Assembly: GCA_004431415.1 (NCBI GenBank)
Contig: QPMI01000631.1
Coordinates: 1-64,000 of the forward strand
Origin: Cyanophora paradoxa
Taxonomy: Eukaryota > Glaucocystophyceae > Cyanophorales > Cyanophoraceae
DNA: 64,000 nucleotides
Direction: 5' to 3'
Part shown: piece after piece, positions 22,255 to 34,896 of the stretch
How positions within the stretch are numbered: position 1 is the stretch's first letter
Layout: each line of letters starts with the position of its first letter
Notes under the pieces: generated by a model
The model's input: only the letters and a program-made list of their open reading frames with translations
What the model was told of the DNA's origin: nothing
The model's database searches: none
Translations under genes and position numbers: made by a program

Positions 22255-23159
22255 GCTAGGCCTAGGCCTCTTCAAGGCTTGTTTAGCACAAGGTTCACAT
22301 CACTATCATACTATGATAGGATCATCAATATTTTGTAAATCGTGATCATTCCAGAACGGTGACTAGCTACCGACGAGCCTACCGTAGACTGGTCCGTAGT
22401 ACGGTCGGACCGGCGGTCACCGGCCGCGGGTCGGTACCTAGTAGCTACGCCGCCGTAACGCCGGCGCCGGATCTTTAATTTCGCGATTGCGGAGCGCGAG
22501 CGTGCCACGCGGTGAGCTCGAGGCCGGCGGGTGAGCCGCCGTGAGCGCCGCGTGATCATGACTAGGGCTGGGCCGGTGGCGGCCGGTGGCAGTGGCAACC
22601 TCCCACCGACCGACCGGGTGGAAAATCTGGCCCACCGCCATACAACGCCCGGTACCATACAAATTAAAATTCTAGGGGGGTAGGCTCGCAAAAATGTCAT
22701 ATTCTCGCGCGCGAAAGTTTCATATTCCGTACTCACCCAGCAAAGTGCTGCTTAGTTCATCTTCCTCCGCTCCTGCCTTGCAATCGTGAATGACGTCGGA
22801 GCCCAAGGAAGCTGACGTCGACGCCATCGATATCGATATCCCGTACCCCTTTTGAGCACCAACCACCCCGGCCGGCGCCTCCCCCACAACTGGCTTGAAC
22901 CCGCCCCAAAGCACTCGCTTTAGATAGTAGGCGCGTAGCGCCTTGAAGCTGTGCAGAATTTAGCGTATTTCCTGTCAATTTTCACGCACTGTAGCACGTA
23001 CCCCCACCTCCACCGACCGCCACCGGTGGGTAACAGTCAGCGGGCCCACCGACCCGGTGGGGGAAAACTCGGACTGTGCCCAGCCCTAAGATTCATGACC
23101 GCACTGGTCACCGCAGTCACTGAGTGCCCCATATGGCATATCATACCGTCGGGCACTAA

Positions 23160-23400
23160 ATTACTGCGGCGTTAATTAACGCGGTTTCAAAAATGGCCCT
23201 CCTCTGAGCGAAATACCGCGGTACCAAATTAACGCGGTTTTAAAAATTTGAGGCTTGTTTGTATGGGGCAGTAATTTCAGGGGGTACTGTATATGAGGCG
23301 ACTTCTCAGCAGCAAATTACCGCGGCACCAAATTACCGCGTTTTAACAAACTTTTGGCGCGTTAATTTGGTACCGCGTTAGTTAAGTGCCCGCGGTACTG
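23160..23400. repeat. Inverted-repeat cluster, possible MITE-like insertion
   Basis: CGCGGTACCAAATTAACGCG at 23,217-23,236 is the exact reverse complement of 23,358-23,377. Related words (AATTAACGCGGTTT, AAATTACCGCG) occur at 23,173, 23,315 and 23,331. The AT-rich words stand out from their GC-rich surroundings. Confidence 0.6.
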
Positions 23401-23969
23401 AAGTGCCCTACGGTAGTAGTAGTATCGCCGCATACGTATACTACAGTACCCAGCCTGGGTATGCCACCGGTACCGGCGGCCCACCGGCGGGGGCCACCGC
23501 ACGGCGGCGGGCGGCGGGCGCTGCAGCCTGCAGCCTGCAGCCTGCAGGCTGACCGCACCGTGGCACTGTATGACAGTGTATGTACATGTCACAGCTGCAG
23601 TGTCATTGATGTCAAAGCTTACTAGACTACTACCAGACTGTACCAGTACGCTTTGCAACTTATTTGGATTCATTCAAAACTCCCGAGGCCCCAACCGCGG
23701 CCGCAGTGCCGCCCGGCCGCAGTGCTGCCGCACTACCGTAGTATACGTATACTATGATACTCGGATCCGGTCCATCATCCGGATCCGGAGGTATCTGTAT
23801 ATATCCTATATATTTATATATTCTATTCGGAAATTCCCGTTCAATTGCGCAATTTTAATAAATCGCGTGACGACGGTGACGTCGATCGATCGCGATCGGC
23901 ATGCACATGCAGTCACTGAGTCGACGAAACTTGAAACTCCGGATCCGGTCCGGATCCGACGTCGACGTG

Positions 23970-24075
23970 ATTCCTTGTCATGACTCATGAGTCATGACTC
24001 ATGATCTCAGTGCATCTCACTATACTGCAATTGACCCCGGTGACCGGCGCCGTTATTGCAATTGACGTCATGATC
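23970..24075. promoter_or_regulatory. Possible bZIP/CRE site cluster upstream of the cyclase-phosphodiesterase gene
   Basis: TGACTCATGAGTCATGACTC at 23,981-24,000 packs three TGACTCA/TGAGTCA-type half-palindromes. TGACGTCA, the full cAMP-response octamer, lies at 24,063-24,070. Single TGACGTC words also occur at about 22,790, 22,811 and 23,876. Function is inferred from position, roughly 1 kb upstream of the ATG. Confidence 0.35.
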
Positions 24076-25064
24076 ACGCATGATCACGGTCGTCGATTGG
24101 CCAAGTGCGATCGGCGTGGTACCCCCAAAGGAGGGGCCCCAGGGCCCAGACTCTCCGGGCCTCCGGCCCTGAGGCTCCGGGTCCAGGGAGTCCGGGACTC
24201 CGGGTCCTCCGGGATCCGATGATCCGGCGCGGGCCGGGCCGCGCGGCGCCGCCGGTGCGGGCACTGCGGGGCCGCGGCCAACCGTTGAACAATTGCAACC
24301 ATCCCAGCGATATCGATTTCTTGGAGCTGTACAGCCTGTACGGTGCTGTACGGAGCCTGTACCATGTACTACCGTCCTGTACCAGGCTGTACCAGCCTGT
24401 ACGTACCGGTAGCCGCGGCCGCCGCCGCGCGCGGAGCTCGAGCCCAAGTGGACACTGGACACGCAACTCGCGGCGAGTGCGCCGGCATGGCACTGCGGCA
24501 TGCGCAGCGCATCACTCAGCACTGGTAGTCACTGCAGCTGGCTAGCGGAGCCTAGATCTAGAGCTCGTCAAGTTGGCGCGCGGCGCGCGCAGGCCTGCTT
24601 CTGCGAATACTAGACAGTGTCGCAAGACTCAGATATAGAGCTCGCGATATCCGCTGCCCGCGGCCGGCCCTATAGCCGCCGCGAAATGGTGCCGTGGAAT
24701 TGGTACAACTTGACGCGAGCTTGCACGCACTAATCTTCACTGTGCGGGCAGGTGTGGGTTTTGTAGTCTGTCGAGGACGCACGCAGCGTGTCCGAGGACT
24801 GCATTAGAGCATTAATCAGCAGTCTTATATATATATGCCTGTGGTACCGGTGCGCATGCTCGGCGATGAGCTTTGCAAGTTTGTGTTTCGGATTTCGCTA
24901 TATATCTATATGTATAAGTGCTAACGTTTTAACCGCGCGCGTTGCTTGGAATAATGGGTCGTGGCCAAGATGTAAACACACACACACACATATATATATA
25001 CATGCATATGGACCAGTAGTATTTCGCGCCGCGCCTCACATTGTTGGCGTTCGGCGCGCAGGCC

Positions 25065-28000
25065 ATGCATATAGACGCAGAACTTCCCACGGACTCCGAA
25101 TTCGAAGACGCTTCTACGGCCGGGAACGGGAACATCGGCGCCGACAGCCCGTTGGTCCTGACGACGCATGTTTCATTCAGGCGGGCGGCGCCAACAACGG
25201 CGGGCGCATCGAGATCCGGCCGGAAATCTTCGAATTCGGTCGGGAAGTGGCTCAAGGACACGCGGTCACTTGCCGACGAGGTCGAACGGAGCAGGAGTGC
25301 AGCGCGAGAAGCAGGCTTAGGCGCGTTCACGCCTGGCGGCCTTCGCGATCCGCGAAGCTTCGACCCGTACACGCCGGGGGCGCTCTCCGGATCCGCAGCC
25401 TCCAGCGCGCGGCGGATCGCTGCGTTCAACGTGCTCTCGGCCGCCTCCAGCGCATTAGCAGCCGAATCTTTCGTCCCAGACCTGCGCGACGATCGCGAGG
25501 CGCAGGCAACATCGGCGGCCGGTATCTTCTATGAGGACATGGACACCAGCAGACCGCCGCCGGCGCCTGGAGATCCGATCAGCGGCCCTGCATCGCCAGC
25601 TGCGCACCGCGTCTCCGTCGTGTCCGTGCAGGAGGCCGTCCTGCTGCAGTTGGCTGGCCGTTCGCGCCATGGCTCGATGGACGCCGGTGTGGTCTCCGCC
25701 CCTCAGACCGAGGCCCGCGCGGCCACTTTGACCGGAAAGCTCAAGACGAGCAAGTCCACCGGCGCCTACCTCGGGAAGGAGGTCGTCGGCCGCGGCGAGC
25801 GCGCCGAGGGCGAGGTCGTCTCGCGGACGTTCGAGGAGGAATGGGACGAGGCGAGAGGCGCCTTCAGGGGCCGCCTGGGCTCTGGAAGCGCGCTGCTGGA
25901 GCTCGCCGCTAGGAGCAGGGGCTCGCCCGCCCTGCCGCCAGCTCTGAACAGCCGCGACGACTTGCGAGACTCCCCTGCAGCCGATCGCGACGACGCTTTG
26001 AGCGAACGGTGCGATATATTTATATCTCGTTAATATTGGAGTTAATTATATAACGCTTAATATTTATGCTTGCAAATTGACGTCGACATCTACATCTACA
26101 TTTGCTGATTTCGCTCGAGAAGCAGGTCGGGGTCCTGGAAGAGGAGCCCTCGCCCTCTTGCGCTGAGGCCCGGCCAAGTGCAGCCCTCGCCGACCGCGGC
26201 GCGGTCTGCAAGGAAGTGGAGGACGCTCACGCGATCCCGCTTCGTGGGCTGGTGGCACGACATGTCTTTACGGTCGAAGCAGTGTTCTACCATCTTCATG
26301 GCACAAACCGTGCTCCTTGGTGCGCTTTTCTTGTTCAGAGCCTTGCAAAATTGCTCTATTTAATCGCCCAATGCATATGCTCACCGCCACGCGCGCTTTA
26401 TCAGTCGTAATTGGCCTTCTGATATTTGCTTTCTTCAACTGGAGGTGAATCTTCGCTTGATGCGGTGTTCTCGCAACTGGCTCCAAATCCTCTAACCGCT
26501 CCTCATTTTCATTGCTTCCACATCCAGGGTGCCAGAAATTCAGGTGCAGGAACAGGCGAGGCAGGAGCTGTCTCACTTCAAGACCGCCGTAGCCGTGGCG
26601 ATGCGGGATGTGCTTCTTCTCGAGAACTTTGACTTGCATTTCCACACTCTCGTTTTTTGACGAGCGCACTTGCATGTGCAGGCTCGTGATCCGGCGCCGG
26701 CTGACTTTGAAAATGCAATCGACGCGACGTTATTGGAGCTGCTGGAAGGATACGCTGCTGTATACAGGATACCCAACTTGCTGTCTACAGATCGACTGCC
26801 GCAGCTGGCATCATCGATGTTGGTTGAGGACGCGAAACGTAAGCTTTTCACGCTTCGAATGGATTTTCGCAGCTTTTTTTTGACACCTTGAATCTACGTC
26901 GTTTGTGCGCGCAGTCAAACGAAACGTCGAGATCGCGAATGATGTTCTGCGGGCACTGTTGTCTCAAATCGCTGAGGGAGCGACGCGGGCGGAGAGCAGG
27001 TGGAGCGCGGTCCGTGAAGAGATGTTGGTGTTGGCCACCATGCACAGCAGCGCCTCAGGCTCGCTCCTCGTGGTGCGGCATTTCGAAAACATGTTAAATT
27101 TTCCTATAGCTACCGCCTGTGCCTTAAAATATGTTTTCCTATAGCTACCGCCTGTGCGTTGTTGGTCATGAGTTCCTCCTGCCGCAGATTCGAGGCACGC
27201 GCACTCTGGCTGCAGCGGATTCAACGCGGCGGGCGTTGTTCGTTGCAATCTGCATCGCCTTGCCCGTGCTCCTTGTTGTCAGCGGGGTGATGGCTTTCTT
27301 GCTTGGCCACGCGCTAGTCAAACCCATTCGGCGCCTGCAAGGTACTTTATAAATTAGCCTATTATCGTGCTTGAGCTCACTAAACGCTCTTCGCGGCCCG
27401 CTGCCGGAGCTCGCGAAGTCCAACTAGACGTCGTGCTCTTTCGCAAATGCGCAGCTACCGTCCAAGCGCTCGCTGGCTTTGACGGCACCCAAGGAAGATC
27501 TTACGAGTATCATTCTAAGGTCCGCGTCGGATCCGTGGGGCCACTTGATAGCGCCTCCACATATATATGCTGGGTTGCCATGGCCGACGTGTGCGCGCGC
27601 AGCTTCCCGGGACCGGAACACGCGCGGTCGTCGAATCTGGAGACGAGATCGGGCGCCTGGCGTTTGCCTTCAATGGACTCCTGGACCGCGTCGACGAGGT
27701 AGCGAAATCGATCTTCCCTTACAGGGTGTGGCGGCATCTAACCATCTCGTGATGACCAGGCTTGGAAGGACATTCGAGGCTTGTTAAAGAAGGCGGCGAT
27801 CCAAGAATTCCGCGCTCGGCAGATCATGGACACGGCAAACGACGCGGTGGTGCGCATTTATACAACTTCTGCGAAATACCAATCGAACACTTACACGGTC
27901 GCACGCATGCGCATCCGGTCATAGATTCTAATCAACGGAGATTCAGTCATACAGTCCCTCAATGGGACCTTCACCGATGTCTTTGGCTATACGGTGCGCT

Positions 28001-31000
28001 ATTGTCCGCGATCGCAGTACTATAGCTAGTCAGTGCATCCGCGGATCGACGGTCTTACTCCGTCGATCATCCCAAACGCAGGCAGACGACCTGGTTGGGA
28101 AGAAGATCAACGTGATCATGCCGCGCCGCTATGCCGACCACCACGGTGCCTTTATCTTCTTCGATGCGCTCACTTCGTTTAATTCGCTTATTCCTAACTC
28201 GCTGCTGTTTTCACAGAGGGCTACGTGAGGCGGTACCTGGACACGGGGGAGAGCCACATCCTGGGGACCATCCGCGAGGTGGAGGCGCTCCACAAGGACG
28301 GCCACGAGTTTCCCGTCGAGCTCTCCATGTCGTGCGCCCGGCCCTTTCGTTGACAAGTCCCGATGCGGAACGAGCAAAGCTTAAGCTTACGCTGCCGCGC
28401 AGGGAGATGATCATCGGCAGCGAGCACTTGTGCGTTGGCTTCGGCCGCGGTCTGGATTCAGATCCGGTCGCATTCACACGCCGCGAATTCCGAACCTGAT
28501 CATGACGCACCCGCCCGCGTCCGCCCGCCCGCGCGCAGCTTCGTCGGCATGCTGCGGAACATATCGGCGCGCAAGGACATGGAGGCGGCCCTGAGGAAGC
28601 AGCGCTCGAAGACGCTCGCGCTGCTTCGGAACATGCTGCCGCCCCGCATCGCGCAGCGGCTGATGGACTCGCCCAACGAGAGCATCGCCGACCGCTGCGA
28701 GAACGTCACCATCCTCTTCGCGGATCTCGGTGCGTTCGCCCTATAGCTAACATCGTGTCGCGTTGGCTTTTGACGCTAGCGCCGTGCGCTTCAGCGGGCT
28801 TCACGCCGCTGGCGGGGAGCATGGACGCCGGCGCGCTCGTCTCGCTCCTGAACGCGATCTTCTCCGAGTTCGACGTCCTGGCTGCCCAGTACCAGGTCGA
28901 GAAGATCAAGACCATCGTGCGCCGCCTCTTTGATTTCCTACAATGGCATCAGAGTTCTGCACTACAGCTGCACACGTGCACGAAGCGAATTGAAGTCGGC
29001 TCGGGGGACGCCATCGGCGCAGGGGGACGCCATCATGTGCGCGGCGGGGCTGCGGGACACGACGGAGCGCCCGATGAGCGCGGACGGCGGCGCTGACGTC
29101 GACGGCGGGAGCGGCCTGGAGCGGATGGCGGTGCGTTGAACCTCAATCTGCCACGGCCGCCGACGCGCGCGCGCGCTTCTCGGGTTCTGACGAATGCGTA
29201 CGTATACCGCGGCGCAGCGCATGGCGCTGGAAATGCACGGCGTCGTCGAACAGCGGAAGGACGCGCAAGGGCGACCGCTGAAGCTTCGCATCGGCATCCA
29301 CCACGGCGTTGTCGTTGCCGGGTGCGCTGAATTGGACGCGCCGTTTCAGGCCTAGGCCCTTCTGAGGAGCGAGCCCGGCTTATGCATATGGTCCTCCGGA
29401 TCCTTGCAGGGTGATTGGCAAGAAGAAGTTCTTGTTCGACCTGGTCCGTACACGATTTGCTCACATATGCATATATGAATTGTCTATTTGCTCGGAGTGT
29501 AGCCTCTGAGCTGATCGTGCGGCCCTCTTGCAATGTTCAGTGGGGCGACGACGTGAACATCGCGAGGTATTATTATATACATTTATTATTACCGGCGCCG
29601 GCCGCTGCCTCTGGCGTCGCGGAATGTTTACGTTGCGCTCACGCTGACTTCGCGGTAACAGCCGCCTGGAGAGCTCGGGCGTGCCGGGAAAGACGCAGGT
29701 CAGCAAAGAAGTCTACGACCGCCTGAAGGACTCGCGGCTCTTCACGTTCGGTTCGCGCGGACTCTGACTTTGAATGAACGAATTTGAGCTAATCGGCGAC
29801 TCGTCATCGACAGAGGAGCGCGGTGCCATTCCCATCAAAGGCAAAGGAGGCGAGCGCGTTTGTTGCAAGTGCAAACGCTTCCATGCAGTCTAATTTGCTG
29901 ACCGAGTCGCGCAGATATGCAGGCGTACCTTCTCTCGACGGGACCGGCTTTCCGCCGGCTGAAATCGCCTGTTTCGGTGAATGGAGGTCTGGGCCGCTCG
30001 CCCAGGTGAGCCAATTGATTCAGTTTGCGTCGCAAGGCTGAGCGTCGTTTAACGAATTATTCGCAGCATGTCTGCCCAGCTAACGAGCATAAACAAGTCG
30101 ATCGTCTCAGCCTGGCAGGTCGGTGATGTCAAATTTGTGATTCTCCCCACGAGCTGCGTTCCGACGGAGTCCGCCGGTGCCGCAGGAGCTTCGCAGCGTC
30201 GCCATGAACAGCGACAACGCTGCGTTCTCGGAGGGGCTCCCGTCGCCCCGCGCGGCGGCCAAGCCCACGGCATCGCGGCGCCACAAGGCGCGCCGGGAGA
30301 CGATCCTGCGGCTCGACCTGGCGAGCATCTCGGTGTTCGACCTGAGGGAGGAGGACGGCGCCGCCCTCTTCCGCCGCCTCGTCGAGGACCTCGAGGTGCA
30401 TTATAAGAACCAAAGCCATTATTTCAATATCGTTCGTGTTGTTGTTGTATGTATCGGAATATCTTAATCGCGCCGCCAGCTGCACAAGACGCTCGGGCTG
30501 GACCTGAACATGGTCGAGGAGCTCGCGGCGCAGGCCCTTGCCGACCACCGCGACGTGCCGTACCACAACCGGCTCCACGCCATGGACGTCTCGCTCACGA
30601 CGCACTCGCTGCTGAAGAGCTGCAAGGCTTTGCCGTCTGGATCTGCCGCCGGCACCGCGGCCGACGCGGAGCAGCACCTGCAGCTGCCCAACGCCGTTGC
30701 TGTCGTCCCCGAGTTCCAGTTGACGGAGATCGACCGCCTCGCGCTTATGCTCGCCGCCGTGTGCCACGGTGCGCCGCGCCGATACCCATGGCCATCGATT
30801 GCTGCGCGCCAGTCGGGGGAAACAAACGTTGACGGGATCCACCGCAGACCTCGACCACCCGGGCCTCCTCGCAAAGCGCCCCGACCCGCAGACCCCGACC
30901 TCCTACGACGCCGCCGCGAAGCTCGAGAAGTCGTTCCGGGACCGCCCGCAGAGCCGCAAGTCGCTCGAGGCGCACCACGCGAACCGCTGCGTCGAGCTGC

Positions 31001-32208
31001 TCGAGAGGCACCTCCGGGCCATCGCCCCCTCCCTCATCGACTCGGAGATCCTCCACATCCAAAAGGCGCGAGCGAAACCGTTTCGCAACATAAGGATATA
31101 TACAAGTTCTGAACGCGCGCGCGCGCGCGGCCGCGCAGATCGCGCTGGAGGGCATCTTAGACACGAACATGGAGATCCACGAGGTGAATTCGCACACAAC
31201 AATCACGCTAGCGCTGGTCACCGGGTTCCGGCGTTAACGTTGAAATTCGCCTCCTCAGGACTTCATGAGCCGCTTCAAGCAGTTCTTCGCGCTCGAATCA
31301 CCGCGGAAACACGTGCACGCGCACGCGGGCGCCGGCGCCGGCGCCGGGACCCCTGGACGGGCGGCCATAGCCAGCCACAGGGCCGAGCTCGAGCTCGACG
31401 CCGGGCACGACGCGCATGTGCACGCGGGCGAGGACCAGAGTTTGAGCGACACTGGCGTCGTGGCCGCGGGTGCCATCATGCAGCACTTGAACGTGGACGC
31501 CGGATCGACCCTCGAGCTCGAGCTCGAGGCCGGCCGCGCGTACGGCCACGTGGACGAGGCGGAGCGCCAGTACGCCGGCCGCCAGCTCCTCTGCGGTGCC
31601 ATCCTCAAGGTCGCCGATCTCGGGTGCGCTCTTTAGTATAATTTCTTCGGATGAGATATTGAAGCTTAAGCTTTCTGCATTTCTTTCTTTCCAACGCCAA
31701 CGCCGTCCCGCCCCGGCAGGAACGCGGCGCGGCCGTTCGCGGACGCGCGGCGCTGGGCGCGGCGCATCGTGCTGGAGCTGGGGCTCGCGTCCGCGGCCGG
31801 GACGGGCGGCGAGGCGACGACCCTGTCCCCCGACGCCGACCTCTCCGCAGAGGGCCCTCTGGCGGACGAAGCGCTCGCCGGGCCGCAGGGTAATAACTAT
31901 TTATCTTCCATCTCTATAAGATTTACCTACCATTTGCCCAATAATAAACGTTCGAATGAAAGTTTGAATTCTTCTTGTGCAGACTCGTTCCTCCGCGGAG
32001 TGGCCTTACCCCTCTTCGAAACCGTGGCCCGCATCCTCCCCGAGGTACGCGTACTTACTTTAACACGCGGCTCTAATTTGATTCATTCAGCCTTTTTATA
32101 TGTGACGCCGCGCTCGCTCGCTCGCAGGGCGTACGCCCGATGCTCGAGCGCGCGACAGTGAACGCAGACGCGTGGCGCTCCCTCAAAGGAGAGCCGAATT
32201 CGAATTGA
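25065..32208 (+). CDS. Receptor-like adenylyl cyclase fused to 3',5'-cyclic nucleotide phosphodiesterase
   Basis: Would both make and break cyclic nucleotide at a membrane. Domains in order: Ser/Ala-rich cytosolic N-terminus (25,065-26,011); membrane helix (TIFMAQTVLLGALFLF, 26,280-26,335); helical sensor region (26,530-27,090); second helix (ALFVAICIALPVLLVV, 27,235) leading into a HAMP domain (VKPIRRLQ, then ESGDEIGRLAFAFN, 27,640); PAS (27,760-28,580); class III cyclase (28,590-29,970) with ILFADL/GFTPLAG, KIKTIG/GDAIM and LWGDDVNIASR; and an HD phosphodiesterase (30,180-32,208) with YHNRLHAMDV, CHDLDHPG, EAHH, KVADLGNAARPF and PQDSFLRG. Metal, Asn/Arg and purine-binding Gln residues are present. 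Lys in KIKTIG and Asp in FDLWG suggest ATP as substrate. The start ATG lies just after a CAG and could be an internal Met. Confidence 0.85.
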
Positions 32209-32720
32209 GAATTGAGTCGTCAATCCTTCCTTTCTATATATATGTATATATGAGATTTAGACGAACAGTAGTCGTCAATCCTTCGAATTCCTTTCTATGA
32301 TTTAGACGTAGGCTTCCGTCCACTGGCAGTTCTTTCGTATCCGCAGCAATCGCATTTAAGTATATATATATATGCATGTTTTTTGCGGCATGCATCTATA
32401 TGCATCAATATCGATGATGTTCATGATGTTAGGATGTAGTTTCAGTGAGCGGCAGATTTCCATCGTATATATCTGAAGCTTAAAAGCTTGTTCACGCGTA
32501 CGCTGTCGGCTGTCGTACTATATGTAACTAATTATAAATATCTTAAGTTTCCATTTTCTCTAGATCTTCCGAGTTCTCTTCACGGTTCACTTCAAGACTT
32601 CGTCTGTGGCACATCGATAAACATAGCCTCGTGCTTGCATGGCTTGTAATATTTTTCTATCGGGCCTGTTATTCGTTCCGCATCTCAGTGCTTGTATAGA
32701 TATCCGAAAATTGGCGTCTC
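32209..32720. other. 3' flank of the cyclase-phosphodiesterase gene
   Basis: Less GC-rich, with TATATA runs at about 32,238 and 32,361 and a 10-T run at 32,721. I see no coding sequence. Confidence 0.5.
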
Positions 32721-32813
32721 TTTTTTTTTTGGTGAATTACCGGCCACAGTCTCTAGACACCAGCACTGCGGGGGCTGCCCAGGGGGCATAGAGACAAAAA
32801 AGCAAAATAACTA
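32721..32813. repeat. Left terminal inverted repeat of the 3-kb element
   Basis: Ten T, then 83 bases from GGTGAATTACC to AAAATAACTA. It is identical to the reverse complement of 35,618-35,710. Confidence 0.95.
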
Positions 32814-33039
32814 GCAGACCGCGCCCGGCCCAGTGCAAGTGCAGCAAGTGCGGGCCGCGCGCGGAGGTGCAAGGGGGGGTACTTGTACACATTGCAGGGT
32901 ACTTGGGGGAGGGGGGGGGGGGGGCAGAGATCTAGAGGCAGGGCGGGCGGCCGGGCGAGGCGGCCGGGGTGGCGAGGCGGCCGGGTGGGGTGGCGAGGCG
33001 GACGGTTGGGGTGGCGAGGCGGGCGGATGGGGTGGCGAG

Positions 33040-33970
33040 GCGGGCGGCGGCACCAGGCTGGCGGGCAGGCGAGGGCGGCGGGGGGCGGGGAAGCGGGAGG
33101 ACAGACAGGTGGCGCCGGGCCCTGCGCATAGCCTGCACATACGCAGAGCCGAGGCGTCAGCTCGCCCCGGACAGCGGCCGTGCGGGGGCGGGGCCCAGCG
33201 GGGGCGGCCGGGCCAGGTGCGCAGCAGCAGCGGCGGAGCGAACCTGGAGTCGACGACGCTGAGGCAGCCGGCAGGGCGGCGGGTGGGGAAGCGGGAGGAC
33301 AGACAGGTTGCGCCGGGCCCTGCGCATAGCCTGCACATACGCAGAGCCGAGGCGTCAGCTCGCCCCAGACAGCGGCCGTGCGGGGGCGGGGCCCAGCGGG
33401 GGCGGCCGGGCCAGGTGCACAGCAGCAGCGGCGGAGCGAACCTGGAGTCGACGACGCTGAGGCAGCCGGCAGGGCGGCGGGCGGGGAAGCGGGCGGAGGG
33501 GCAGGTGGCGCCGGGCCCTGCGCATAGCCTGCACATACGCAGAGCCGAGGCGTCAGCTCGCCCCGGACAGCGGCCGTGCGGGGGCGGGGCCCAGCGGCGG
33601 CGGTCGGGTGAGATGCGCAGCAGCAGCCTGGCAGCGGCGGGGCGAACCTGGAGCCGACGAAGCTGAGGCAGCCGGCGGGGAAGCCGGCGGAGCGACAGGT
33701 GACCAGGCACTGCGCACAGCCTGCGCAGGGCCAAGGCGTCAGCTCGCGCCAGACAGCGGTGGCGGGGCCAAGCGGTGGCGGCAGGGTGAGGTGCGCAGCA
33801 TTAGCGGCGCGCCGACCAGCGGCGGCGGCCGGGCGAGATGCACAGCAGCAGCGGCGGGGCGAACCTGGAGTCGACGAAGCTGAGGCAGCCGGCGGGGCGG
33901 CGGGCGCGGAAGCGGGCGGAGCGGCAGGTGGCGCCGGGCCCTGCGCATAGCATGCGCAGATCTACAGCCG
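33040..33970. repeat. Tandem array of about five units, 198-bp period
   Basis: Marking units by the GGGGAAGCGGG-like word gives starts near 33,091, 33,289, 33,487, 33,680 and 33,909. The first three are exactly 198 bases apart and nearly identical; the last two are more divergent. Each unit carries GCGCATAGCCTGCACATACG, GTCAGCTCGCC and GAACCTGGAGTCGACGA. Because 198 is a multiple of three, long open frames appear on both strands. Confidence 0.9.
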
Positions 33971-34826
33971 CGGCCGAGGCGCGCGTCAGCTCGCGGCGTG
34001 TCCTGGAGAGCAGCGCGAATACTTGCGAAGCCGTCATCATCTGCTACGGATCGCTGGCCGCGGGTCAACATACGCGCATGCATATGTGCGCGTGGCGCCG
34101 AGCTAGCGCGCTGGCCGTACTTGCTCACCGGCATGACAGCTCGTCGTAACTGAACTTGAGCTTGAACCGGCCGCGGAGTCCGTCAGAAACCGAGAGCGTA
34201 GGCGGCTCGAGGACGCAGCCGGAAGCGCACCGGAACGCGGCGTCGCTGGCGCCTTCATCCGTCCGCGCCCCCGGCGCGGACGTGGTCACACGCCCCCGGA
34301 CGTGGTCACGGACGCTTCGGCTGCTTGAAGTGCTTCCCGCATCATTGCGATCAACATCGCTTGCTCTTATGCGCCATGGCGGCCTACGCTGTTGTACCCA
34401 GCATGCGGCGTCCATTCCCCCCTGCTCCATTCCCCCCAAGCGGCGTACGGGTACTGCAACACGATTTCGGCGCCAAACTCTCAGGAGCGCTTTTTTCCGG
34501 CGCCCGGTACAACAGGTACTTGAGGCGGTCTAGCGCGCCGCACGCCGCTTCTCGAGCCCGGGCATGTATGACAAAGTTTGTAGAGCGCATCGAGAGCAAT
34601 CATGAGCACGTGGTCCGGCGCGTATAGCAACAGCAGGTGAGGCGCGACCTCGACATGTTTGCGCAGCCCCGCCCCTGCATTTTTTTCCGCCGCTCGCAGC
34701 GGCTACGATGCGATCACACCTATACGAGAGCGCATGCAAAGAATCGCATCTTACAAAAATTGCTAACACAGAAAGTACGCCGCACCAACTCACCAGGGGA
34801 GCAAGGGAGGGGGTACCCCCCCTTGC

Positions 34827-34896
34827 AACTAAGACAAGAGCACGAAGAAAGATAAGACAAAGAGCCAAAATCGACAATAAGAAAGGAAAGACACAG
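34827..34896. repeat. Left arm of nested 70-bp inverted repeat
   Basis: AACTAAGACAAGAGCACGAA to GAAAGACACAG, identical to the reverse complement of 35,553-35,622. Between the arms, two 33-bp direct repeats (GAGGATAACTGACACGAAGA) lie at about 34,955-35,017. Confidence 0.9.

Larger units (their letters stand above)
22255..25064. other. Gene-free interval upstream of the cyclase-phosphodiesterase gene
   Basis: 2.8 kb with no coding exon I can support. It holds dense short palindromes, an inverted-repeat cluster at 23,217-23,377, a (GCAGCCT)-type run near 23,522, TCCGG-rich degenerate repeats at 24,140-24,230, CTGTAC-rich repeats at 24,328-24,400, and a CA/TA run near 24,975-25,000. Probably the promoter region of the gene at 25,065. 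Confidence 0.55.

Noticed and set aside
32811-33734. 307-residue open frame on the minus strand, Cys/Pro-rich
   Set aside because: It is created by the 198-bp tandem repeat; an equally long frame exists on the other strand and no family motif is present.
34125-34627. Frames of about 100-125 residues on both strands inside the fold-back element
   Set aside because: No recognisable domain, no consistent splice context, and frames on both strands are equally open.
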